From Derxia lacustris (lineage in GTDB: Bacteria; Pseudomonadota; Gammaproteobacteria; Burkholderiales; Burkholderiaceae_E), in the NCBI RefSeq assembly GCF_002105195.1, contig NZ_MUHU01000013.1, positions 1 to 64,000 of the forward strand: a DNA stretch of 64,000 nucleotides, given 5' to 3'. Positions 43,831-51,664 of the stretch are shown here, piece after piece (the stretch's first letter is position 1; each line of letters starts with the position of its first letter). Made by a program: the position numbers and the translations under genes. The notes beneath the pieces were generated by a model. It had not been told where the DNA came from and searched no databases. It saw nothing but the letters and a program-made list of their open reading frames with translations.

Positions 43831-44793
43831 TCAGTGCGCTGCGGCGGGCTTGCCGCCGGGCGGCGGGCCGCTCGGGAACCAGCGCTCGCGCGGCTGGAAC
43901 AGGAAGACCTGCGAGCTGTCGGCGCTCGCGGCGGCGACGCGCGGCTGCCAGCTCGCGTCATGCAGGTCCATGTCGGCGTCGTATTCCACATGGCAGCCGA
44001 AGGGGCTGTTGAAGTACCAGAACCAGTTCGAGCCGAACTTGTGCCGGCCCGGGCCCCAGAACGACTGATAGCCCTTGGCGGCAAAGCGGTAGCCGGCCTG
44101 GAGCACATCGGTCGGCCCGGCCATGTGGAAGGTGAAGTGCTCGATGCCCTTCATGAACGGCGGGGTCTGGATCAGGAACAGCGTGTGATGGTCGAGCGTG
44201 CCCGGCGGTTGCAGGAAGGGGCCGGTGCCCTCGAAGCGGTCGGTGCAGCGAAAGCCGAGCCGCTCGGCATAGAAGGCTTCGGCCCTGGCCACGTCGGGCA
44301 CGAAGTACACGACATGCGACAGCGTGCGCGGGCGCGCTACGCGGTCCTCGCTCACGCCGATCACGTTGGGTCCGCGCTGGGGCGCGGCGCCGGGCGCGTT
44401 GACCGGCTCGGCCGGCAGGTCGAGCGCGCGGCGCACCGTGAGCTGGAAGCCGAGCGCGAAGCCCATGTCGTCGACGGTTTCGAGGCTGCCGTCGGCGAGC
44501 AGCTTCACCTCGCGGTCGCTGCGCAGCTCGGCGCCGATGGCGTCGAGCGTGGCCTGGTCGGCCACGCCGTAGACGGTCTTGCGCAGGCTGCTGCCGGTCT
44601 CCAGCGGCGCGGGCAGCCCGGCGGCGTCGCGGCAGCGCACGACGATGGCCGTGCCGTCGAGCGCCTCGAAGCGGCCGCCGGCGGCGGTGACGCCGACCGG
44701 CGCGAGGCCGTAGTCGGTCAGGTATTGCGCGCAGGCGGCGACGTCGTCGACGCCGAACACGAGTTCGTCGGGTCCGAGGATCTGGAGGGTCAT
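43831..44793 (-). CDS. Type I extradiol ring-cleavage dioxygenase (VOC family)
   Basis: This 320-residue two-module VOC protein carries the three iron ligands expected of type I extradiol dioxygenases in its C-terminal module: His160 in TLSHVVYFVPD, His219 in KGIEHFTFHM and Glu270 in GCHVEYDADMD. The N-terminal module is non-catalytic. HYK-like substrates cannot be predicted, but it is a catecholic compound. The enzyme would open the ring produced by the adjacent monooxygenase, and the alpha/beta hydrolase two genes upstream could act on the product. It lies 4 bp after the EthD-like gene. Confidence 0.87.
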   Translation of the reverse strand: MTLQILGPDELVFGVDDVAACAQYLTDYGLAPVGVTAAGGRFEALDGTAIVVRCRDAAGLPAPLETGSSLRKTVYGVADQATLDAIGAELRSDREVKLLADGSLETVDDMGFALGFQLTVRRALDLPAEPVNAPGAAPQRGPNVIGVSEDRVARPRTLSHVVYFVPDVARAEAFYAERLGFRCTDRFEGTGPFLQPPGTLDHHTLFLIQTPPFMKGIEHFTFHMAGPTDVLQAGYRFAAKGYQSFWGPGRHKFGSNWFWYFNSPFGCHVEYDADMDLHDASWQPRVAAASADSSQVFLFQPRERWFPSGPPPGGKPAAAH

Positions 44794-44797
44794 GGTG

Positions 44798-45529
44798 TCA
44801 GCTCGAAAGTGGGAATCCGGTGCCGGCATGCAGCACGGCTTCGGTGGCGATCAGGAAGAAGCTGGCGTCGGCCAGCGCCAGGCCGGGGCGGACGAGGGCG
44901 TCGTCGACCCAGGCCTGCCACTGCGCCGCCAGCGAACGGGCGGCGGCTTCGTCGGCGAGCCAGAACTCGTCGATGCCGTCCACCGTGGCGGGCGGTCCGG
45001 GGGCGGCCAGCACGTCGTTCTGCACATGGCCGAGCGCCGGCGCGAATGCGGGCGCCTGCGCCCAGGCTTGCCGGAACCGGTCCGCGTCCACGCCGGGGGC
45101 CTTGCGGACAAGGCCGAAGAGCTTGAAGGCGGCCGTCGCGACCGGCTGCAACACGCGCGCGTGTACCGGCAGGAAGACGACCGTGGCCTGGTCGACGAAG
45201 TTGTCCTCGTCGCCCTTGAGGTGCTCGCGGTAGAAGGCCGTCTCGCGCGAGCGGCCGAGCGCGGCGAAATCCGGCACCCAGATCTCGGTGACGAAATCGC
45301 GGTTCAGCGCAAACGCATCCGTGCCGGGCGCGCTGGCGCGGAAGCTGCCGTCGAACACCGCGTTCTGCACATAACGCCGGGGCGCGTTGTCGGGATCGGT
45401 GGCGACGTAGCGCAGCACCCGTTCGCCATGCACATCGCGGATGTGATGGCGGTGCTCGGCCAGCGTGCTGCCGGGCCGACGGCGGCCGACGATCATCAGC
45501 TTCAGGCCGAAGGGATCGGGCGTGTCCAT
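44798..45529 (-). CDS. EthD-like dimeric alpha/beta-barrel protein
   Basis: The protein has 243 residues in two similar halves, each with a ferredoxin-like alpha/beta-barrel pattern (LKLMIVGRRRPGSTLAEHRH in the first, FKLFGLVRKAPGVDADRFRQ in the second). DVHGERVLRYV and related stretches resemble EthD-domain proteins, which accompany oxygenases and sometimes act as small monooxygenases, isomerases or lyases. No catalytic residue can be named. It is nested between the hydrolase (5-bp gap) and dioxygenase (4-bp gap). Confidence 0.72.
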   Translation of the reverse strand: MDTPDPFGLKLMIVGRRRPGSTLAEHRHHIRDVHGERVLRYVATDPDNAPRRYVQNAVFDGSFRASAPGTDAFALNRDFVTEIWVPDFAALGRSRETAFYREHLKGDEDNFVDQATVVFLPVHARVLQPVATAAFKLFGLVRKAPGVDADRFRQAWAQAPAFAPALGHVQNDVLAAPGPPATVDGIDEFWLADEAAARSLAAQWQAWVDDALVRPGLALADASFFLIATEAVLHAGTGFPLSS

Positions 45530-45534
45530 GGCGC

Positions 45535-46704
45535 TCAACCCCGCGTGGCGGCAATGCGGCCGCCCAGCGTCTCGGCGACCCAGTCGGCGATGTAGGCGCC
45601 GGCATTGGCCGAGTTGTCGAAGCTGGAGTGCTGCACCCCGCCCTCGCGCTCGGTGAAGATCTTGAGTTCGCGCCTGGGGCTGTTGACCAGCTGGTCGTAG
45701 GTGCGCTGCGCCCACTTGAGCGGAATCTGCGAATCCTTCTCGCCGTGGGTCACGAGGAAGGGCACCTTGATGCGGTCGAGCACGCCGTCGAGATGCACGT
45801 TCTCGGCGATCTTCATGAAGTCGTCGATGTCCTTCGCGCCCCAGACCCAGCACACATGGGCCCAGTAATGCGGCACCGGCAGACTGCCTTCGCGGTCGAG
45901 CCGGCGCTTCTGCACATCGCGCCAGTCGTGGTTGGCGCCCCAGACCACGCCGCAGGCAAAGCGCGGCTCGAAGGCCACGGCGCGCGGGCAGTAGTAGCCG
46001 CCGAGCGAGACGCCTTCCATGCCGATGCGCCCGGCATCGACCTCGGGCCGCGTCTCCAGCCAGTCGACGATGCGGCTGGCCCAGTGCTCGCTGTCGAAGC
46101 GCGCGGTCAGGCCGCGCAGGCGCAGCGCATCGCCGGTGCCGGGCTGGTCGACGATCAGCGACGCCACGCCACGCCGGGCCAGCCATTGCGGCAGGCCGAC
46201 CATGTACTTCATCTCCTTGGTCGAATCGAGGCCGTTGACCTGTACCAGCAGCGGGGCCGGACCGTCGACGCCCTCGGCGCGCACATAGAGCGCGCTGAGC
46301 GTGCTGCCCTCGTAGGGAATCTCGACGATCTCGCAGTTGTCGCCGGCGAGCCGGATGCCCTTGGCGAACACGTCGAGAAAGCGCTTGTACAGCTCGACGC
46401 GGCCCGGCGCGCCGTGGGCCTGCAAGCGCTCGCAGGTCAGGTAGTAGTTGGCGGCGCGCTTGAGCTTGTCGCCGGCCGAAAGCTCGCGTCCGCGCGCCTC
46501 GTCGTCGGCCGCCAGCTCGCCGAGCTTGTCGGCCATGCGGGCCCAGGTGGCGCGGAAGGCCTGGGTGGCCTCGGCGTCGGGGCGGGTCGCGGCCTCCTGG
46601 AGCGGCGCGCACATTTCCTCGATCTCGCCGATCTTCGCGCCCATCTCGATCGACAGGTCGACCGACAGGTTCCAGACGTAGTTGGTGGGGAAGTACTTGA
46701 ACAT
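45535..46704 (-). CDS. Alpha/beta hydrolase (2,6-dihydroxypseudooxynicotine hydrolase/FrsA-like)
   Basis: This 389-residue protein has an N-terminal helical domain (about 1-140) with the catalytic alpha/beta fold after it. GVSLGGYYCPRA is the nucleophile elbow, an acid follows in THGEKDSQIPL and the His in HSSFDNSANA-type context near the end. The layout matches the group that includes 2,6-dihydroxypseudooxynicotine hydrolase and C-C hydrolases. It would cleave an acyl intermediate; substrate unknown. It follows the MMPL gene after 47 bp. Confidence 0.85.
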   Translation of the reverse strand: MFKYFPTNYVWNLSVDLSIEMGAKIGEIEEMCAPLQEAATRPDAEATQAFRATWARMADKLGELAADDEARGRELSAGDKLKRAANYYLTCERLQAHGAPGRVELYKRFLDVFAKGIRLAGDNCEIVEIPYEGSTLSALYVRAEGVDGPAPLLVQVNGLDSTKEMKYMVGLPQWLARRGVASLIVDQPGTGDALRLRGLTARFDSEHWASRIVDWLETRPEVDAGRIGMEGVSLGGYYCPRAVAFEPRFACGVVWGANHDWRDVQKRRLDREGSLPVPHYWAHVCWVWGAKDIDDFMKIAENVHLDGVLDRIKVPFLVTHGEKDSQIPLKWAQRTYDQLVNSPRRELKIFTEREGGVQHSSFDNSANAGAYIADWVAETLGGRIAATRG

Positions 46705-46751
46705 GACTGTCCTCGGAATGCGTTCCTGACGCGGTTGGGGCGGGTGTGGAT

Positions 46752-49211
46752 TCAGGCGCCCGCGCGGGAGACGGGCGCGGGCGGCGCGCCGGCGCCGTCG
46801 CCGCGGACCGGAGCGGGCCGCGTCTCGGCGACGCGGTCGGTGGCCGGCCCGGGGCGCAGCAGAAAGTGCGCGAGCGCGGGCAGCAGCACGAGGGCGCCGA
46901 GCATGTTCCAGAGGAACATGAAGGCCAGCAGCAGGCCCATGTCGGCCTGGAACTTGATGGGGCTCGCGACCCAGGTGACGACGCCGAGCGCGAGCGTCAC
47001 GCCGGTCAGCATCACCACGCGGCCGGTGAACAGCAGCGCGCGGTAGTAGGCCTCGGACAGGCTCGCGCCCTCGCGCAGCCGCGCCAGCGTCACGCTCAGG
47101 ATGTAGAGCGCGTAGTCCACGCCGATGCCCACGCCGAGCGCGATGACCGGCAGCGTGGCCACCTTCACGCCCATGCCGAGCGCGACCATCAGCGCCTCGC
47201 ACAGCACCGAGGTGAGCATCAGCGGCAGCACCGCCACCAGCACCGCGCGCCAGGACCGGAAGGTGATGAAGCTCAGCAGCAGCACCGCGCCATAGACCAG
47301 CAGCAGCATCTCGTGCCATGCGTCCTTCACGACGATGTTGGTCGCCGCCTCGATGCCGGCCGAGCCGGCCGCCAGCAGGAAGCTGGCATCGGCGCCGTCG
47401 TTGTCGCGGGCAAAGGCCTGCACATGGTCGACCACGCGGGTCAGCGTCTCGGCCTTGTGGTCGCGCAGATAGACGTAGAGCGTCAGCAGCGAGCAGCTGT
47501 CGTTGTAGAGGCCGCGCGGCGCGCCGGCGGTCACGGTGTTGAGCATGTCCTGGTTGGGCAGGAACTCGTACCACTTGGGATTGGCCTCGTTCAGCCCCGA
47601 CAGCACGCGGCGGTTGAGCAGCGCCAGCGAGCCGGTGCTTTCCACGCCGTCGAGCTGGCGCAGCTGCCATTCGAGCGCGTCGACCTTGTTGAGCGCGCCG
47701 TACTGCGAGCAGGCGCCGTCGGGCGTCTTCACCATCACCGCGAGCACGTCGCTCGATGCGCCGTAGGCGGCGTTGGTGAAGGCGACATCGCGGTTGTAGC
47801 GGCTGTCGGCGCGCAGCTCGGGCGCGCCCGGGTCGAGGTCGCCGATGCTCAGGCGGGTGCTCACCGCATAGCCGGCCGCCGCGAGGATCAGCGCGCCGGT
47901 CACGGCGGCCGTCGCCGCGCCGCGTTGCGTGAAGCGGTCGAGCGCGGCCCAGGCCGGATGCTTCGCGAGGCCGGCGGCATCGGCCTGCTCGGCCCTGAGG
48001 CTGCGCGCGGCGGCCGTCGCGCTCACGCCGGTGTAGCTGAGCAGGATCGGCAGCAGGATCAGGTTGGTGAAGATCAGCACCGCGACGCCGATCGACGCCG
48101 CCACCGCCAGCTCGCGGATGACCTGGATGTCGATGACGAGCAGCACCGCGAAGCCGACCGCATCGGCGAGCAGCGCCGTCAGCCCCGCAAGAAACAGCCG
48201 GCGGAAGGTCAGCCGCGCCGCGACCAGCTTGTGCGCGCCCCGGCCGACGTCCTGCATGATCCCGTTCATCTTCTGCGCGCCATGGCTGATGCCGATGGCG
48301 AACACCAGGAAGGGCACGAGGATCGAGTACGGGTCGAGCGACTGCCCGAGCAGCGGCAGCAGGCCGAGCTGCCACACCACGGCCACGAGCGACACCGTCA
48401 CCACCAGCGCGGTCGAGCGCCAGCAGCGCGTGAACCAGAACACCGCCGCCGCCGCGATCGCCACCGCGACCGCGAAGAAGGCGAGCACCGCGCGCACGCC
48501 GTCGATGAGGTCGCCCACCACCTTGGCGAAGCCGGTGATGTGCAGCTTCACGCCGCGCGCCTCGTACTTGGCGCGCAGGGCTTCGAGCCGGTCGGCGAAG
48601 GCGCCGTAGTCGAGCGCCCTGCCCTCGGCATCGGCCGACAGCAGCGGCAGCTGGACGATGCTCGACTTCGCGTCGAGCGCGACGATCTGGCCGATCTCGC
48701 CGGAGCGCGCGACGTTGGCCTCGAGGGCTTGCAGGTCGCCGGCGCTGCCGGTGTAGCCGTCGGGGATGACCGGGCCGCCTTCGAGGCCGTCCTCGGTCAC
48801 GCCGACCCAGCGCACATTCGGCGTCCACAGGCTCCTGAAGCCGGTGCGCGCGACGCCGGGCAGCAGGAAGGCTTCGTCGCTGAGCTGACGCAGCGTGTCG
48901 AGATAGGCCGCGTCGTAGATGCTGCCGGCCGGGTTCTCGACCGCGATGCGCACCGCGTTGCCCAGGCCCTGCAACTCGTCGCGGTGCTCGAGATAGTTGT
49001 GGATGAAGACGTGGCGCGCCGGGATGGTCTTCTCGAAGCTCGCGTTGAGCGTGAGCCGCGAGGCCTGCCAGCCGAGCGCGAGCGTGACGAGCAGGCAGAG
49101 CGCGAGCACCAGCCAGCGATGGTTGAAGATCGCGCGCTCGACGAGCGAGCCGGAACGGGCGTCGAGGTCGCCGGGCGCGGGCAGCGCGGCGGGCGGATGC
49201 AGCGGGCTCAT
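46752..49211 (-). CDS. RND/MMPL-family transporter
   Basis: This 819-residue protein has twelve helices in two sets of one plus five, with two large periplasmic loops (about 55-245 and 475-640). LLTGVT-type helices include GFAVLLVIDIQVIRELAVAA and ALGVGIGVDYALYILSVTLA, the latter the typical MMPL/RND DYALY segment. It moves hydrophobic compounds across or out of the inner membrane using the proton gradient. With DUF1302, DUF1329 and the propeller protein it forms a module recurrent near genes for degrading hydrophobic compounds; direction of transport is uncertain. Its start overlaps the propeller gene stop by 4 bp. Confidence 0.9.
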   Translation of the reverse strand: MSPLHPPAALPAPGDLDARSGSLVERAIFNHRWLVLALCLLVTLALGWQASRLTLNASFEKTIPARHVFIHNYLEHRDELQGLGNAVRIAVENPAGSIYDAAYLDTLRQLSDEAFLLPGVARTGFRSLWTPNVRWVGVTEDGLEGGPVIPDGYTGSAGDLQALEANVARSGEIGQIVALDAKSSIVQLPLLSADAEGRALDYGAFADRLEALRAKYEARGVKLHITGFAKVVGDLIDGVRAVLAFFAVAVAIAAAAVFWFTRCWRSTALVVTVSLVAVVWQLGLLPLLGQSLDPYSILVPFLVFAIGISHGAQKMNGIMQDVGRGAHKLVAARLTFRRLFLAGLTALLADAVGFAVLLVIDIQVIRELAVAASIGVAVLIFTNLILLPILLSYTGVSATAAARSLRAEQADAAGLAKHPAWAALDRFTQRGAATAAVTGALILAAAGYAVSTRLSIGDLDPGAPELRADSRYNRDVAFTNAAYGASSDVLAVMVKTPDGACSQYGALNKVDALEWQLRQLDGVESTGSLALLNRRVLSGLNEANPKWYEFLPNQDMLNTVTAGAPRGLYNDSCSLLTLYVYLRDHKAETLTRVVDHVQAFARDNDGADASFLLAAGSAGIEAATNIVVKDAWHEMLLLVYGAVLLLSFITFRSWRAVLVAVLPLMLTSVLCEALMVALGMGVKVATLPVIALGVGIGVDYALYILSVTLARLREGASLSEAYYRALLFTGRVVMLTGVTLALGVVTWVASPIKFQADMGLLLAFMFLWNMLGALVLLPALAHFLLRPGPATDRVAETRPAPVRGDGAGAPPAPVSRAGA

Positions 49212-50281
49212 CGCGGCGCTCCCTGGCCTGCTGCGGGCAGGCTGACCGGGCCGGCGAGGCCGAGGGTGAGAACCGAGCCGTCGGCGCGCGGCAGCAGCGC
49301 GGCAAGCGACCCGAGCGGACGCGGATTGACGGGCGCGACGCCGTCGCCGGTCGCGCGCAGCACGAGGCCGGCCTGGTTCGCCAGCAGCAGGCCGCCGCGC
49401 GCGTCGAGCGCCGAAGCGGTAATGCTCGCGGCGACCGGCACATCGAGCCGGGCCCAGCTCGCGCCGCCGTCGGCAGAGCGCCAGGCGTTGCCGCGCAGGC
49501 CGGCGACGACCAGCTCGCGGTCGGACAGGAATTCGGCGGTGAAGAAGCTGCCGTCATAGGGCACGGCCAGGCGCCGCCAGGCGTGGCCGCCGTCGTCGGA
49601 GCGCAGCACGAGGCCCTGCTCGCCCGCGACGAGCAGCGCGTCGCCGCGCGCGCGGATCGCGTACAGGTGCAGCCCCTTCGGATTGGGCATGCCGCCGGCG
49701 ATCCAGCGCCAGCTGCGGCCGCCGTCGTCGGAGGCGAGCGCGAGGCCGTAGGCGCCGACGACGACGAGCCGGTCGCGGCCGGCGAGCAGCAGGTCGAGCA
49801 GCGGCTTGTCGGGGCCGTCGGCGCCGAGGCGCCGGGCGTCGGCCTCGGCGCGGGCATCGCCGGTGGCGAGCGCCGCCTCCAGGGCGAGTCTGGCGATGCG
49901 CTGGCCGTCGAGGCGGCGGGTCCAGGTCTGGCCGCCGTCGTCGGTGGCGAGCACGACGCCGCCGTGCCCGACCGCATAGCCGGTCTTCGCGTCGGCGAAG
50001 CGCACCGCCGTGAGGGTGATGCTCACCGGCACGCTCGCCTGGCGCCAGCGCGCGCCGCCGTCATCGGACAGCGCGACGATGCCGCGCTCGCCCACCGCGA
50101 CCAGGCGCTCGCCGGCGGTGGCGACGGCGAGCAGGTTGGCGCGCTCCGGCGCCCGCACCGCGATGGCCGGGCGGTCGAGCGCGTCGCCGACCGGCGCGGC
50201 CGCCGCGCCGCCGGCGAGCAGCGCAAGCGCTGTCATCGCGACGGCCGGCAGATGCCGCGCGGCGGCGGGCGTCGTGCTCAT
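49208..50281 (-). CDS. YCF48/BNR-repeat beta-propeller protein, exported
   Basis: This 357-residue protein has a signal peptide (MTALALLAGGAAAAP) and five Asp-box (BNR) repeats of the form S-x-D-G-G-x-x-W: SDDGGARWRQ, TDDGGQTWTR, SDDGGRSWRW, SDDGGHAWRR and SADGGASWAR. This predicts a periplasmic propeller of the photosystem-II-stability (YCF48/HCF136) type. In this gene context it is a periplasmic accessory of the MMPL transporter. Its start overlaps the DUF1329 stop by 4 bp. Confidence 0.87.
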   Translation of the reverse strand: MSTTPAAARHLPAVAMTALALLAGGAAAAPVGDALDRPAIAVRAPERANLLAVATAGERLVAVGERGIVALSDDGGARWRQASVPVSITLTAVRFADAKTGYAVGHGGVVLATDDGGQTWTRRLDGQRIARLALEAALATGDARAEADARRLGADGPDKPLLDLLLAGRDRLVVVGAYGLALASDDGGRSWRWIAGGMPNPKGLHLYAIRARGDALLVAGEQGLVLRSDDGGHAWRRLAVPYDGSFFTAEFLSDRELVVAGLRGNAWRSADGGASWARLDVPVAASITASALDARGGLLLANQAGLVLRATGDGVAPVNPRPLGSLAALLPRADGSVLTLGLAGPVSLPAAGQGAPR

Positions 50282-51639
50282 CGCACGCCCTCGCCGGCCA
50301 GCGCCTCGGGCGTGAACACGCTGTCGGCAAAGCGCGGCTTGAGCGGGTATTGCGCGGACCGGCTGTTGAACAGGTTGCCGATGTAGGCGCTGCCGTTGGC
50401 GAAGTCGTTCATCGTGAACGCGCCGATGACGGTGCCCGGCAGATCGGGCGCGACGAAGGTCTGGGCCGACAGCGTCTTCCAGAGCTGGCCGTTCGCATCC
50501 CAGCGGTCGCCGAGCACGCAGTTCCAGGTGTCCTCGTCGCAGTAGTAGCGGCTGCGCGCGGCCTGGTGGCGCTGGCCGGCGCGCAGCGTCGCTTCCACCA
50601 CCCAGACGCGGTGCAGCTCCCAGCGCACATGGTCGGGGTTCAGGTGATGCGCGCCGAGCACGGCCGCGTCGGTGGTCGGCTGGAGCAGGCGGTTGCCGTT
50701 GTAGGGAATGAGCAGTTCCTGCTTGCCGACCAGCTTCCAGTCGAAGCGGTCGAGCCGACCGGCGAACACCTCGATCTCGTCGAAGCTCATCAGGCCGGCG
50801 GTCGCGGGCGTCGGCGTGTCGCAGCAGGGGTTGGGCAGCTTGCGCACGCGGCGCTGGCCCGTGAGATAGACCCAGGCCTGGTCCTTCGCGCCGTCGAGCT
50901 GGTTGCGCCCGAGGATGGCCTCGCCCGCGCGGATCGGCGGGCCCGAGTTCACGAGCTTCACGAACGAGTACTCGTTCGCCTTCACGAAGTCGGCGAGGTT
51001 GCCGTCGGGCATGTAGTAGGGCACCTGCTGGTCGATCACGCCCTCGGTCGAGAGCACGGCCTTGCCGTCGGCGGTGAGCTGGTACTGCGTGACCGGCTCC
51101 TGCCACGACGTGCCGCGCCAGCGCAGCACATGGTTGGCGATCACCTCGGCGCCGCCCTTCGGGATCGGGAAGGGCAGCCCGCCGTAGGCCTCGGTCACGA
51201 CGCCGTCGACCAGCTTCGCGCGCGTCGCGTTCTTCAGCGTGTTGTCGTAGACCCATTGCGGCGCGGCGGCGGTGCGGTGGGTCCTGTAGACGTCGAGGCG
51301 GAAGCTGTCGGGATACTTCTTCAGCATCGCCTGCACGCCGTCGCTGAGCTTGTCGGCGTACTGCGCCGCGTTCTGGGCCGTGACGGTGTAGAGCGGCTTC
51401 TCGTCCTTGAACGGGTCGCCGCGCCGGCCGCCCGGCTTGTCGCCCGCGATCGGCGTGGTTTGGCCGCCGGTCCAGGCGGGGATGCTGCCGTCCTTGTTGC
51501 CGGCCTTCTCGGCGCCGAACGGCGTGAGGTCGGTCTTGAGCTTGGCGGCCTCGTCGGCGCTCACGGCGGCGACGGCCGGCAGGCAGGCGGCGACGGCCAT
51601 GGCGAGGGCTGCCGCGCGCAGCGGAAGATGCTTGTTCAT
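50278..51639 (-). CDS. DUF1329-family exported protein
   Basis: The protein has 453 residues. A signal peptide (LRAAALAMAVAACLPAVAA) is followed by VSADEAAKLKTDLTPFGAEK, the characteristic DUF1329 opening. Later conserved landmarks include DAWVYL-like WVYLTGQRRVRKLPNPCCD and FDWKLVGKQELLIPYN. The fold is predicted to bind lipid-like molecules in the periplasm or outer membrane. It lies 25 bp after DUF1302 and overlaps the propeller gene. Confidence 0.93.
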   Translation of the reverse strand: MNKHLPLRAAALAMAVAACLPAVAAVSADEAAKLKTDLTPFGAEKAGNKDGSIPAWTGGQTTPIAGDKPGGRRGDPFKDEKPLYTVTAQNAAQYADKLSDGVQAMLKKYPDSFRLDVYRTHRTAAAPQWVYDNTLKNATRAKLVDGVVTEAYGGLPFPIPKGGAEVIANHVLRWRGTSWQEPVTQYQLTADGKAVLSTEGVIDQQVPYYMPDGNLADFVKANEYSFVKLVNSGPPIRAGEAILGRNQLDGAKDQAWVYLTGQRRVRKLPNPCCDTPTPATAGLMSFDEIEVFAGRLDRFDWKLVGKQELLIPYNGNRLLQPTTDAAVLGAHHLNPDHVRWELHRVWVVEATLRAGQRHQAARSRYYCDEDTWNCVLGDRWDANGQLWKTLSAQTFVAPDLPGTVIGAFTMNDFANGSAYIGNLFNSRSAQYPLKPRFADSVFTPEALAGEGVR

Positions 51640-51664
51640 TGCGGGTTCTCCGGAGGGGCGCGGG

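Noticed and set aside
45535-49977. A 1480-codon minus-strand frame that would fuse the hydrolase to an enormous N-terminus
   Set aside because: The upstream part lies in another frame of the MMPL and propeller genes, which have clear family matches; the hydrolase starts at 46704.
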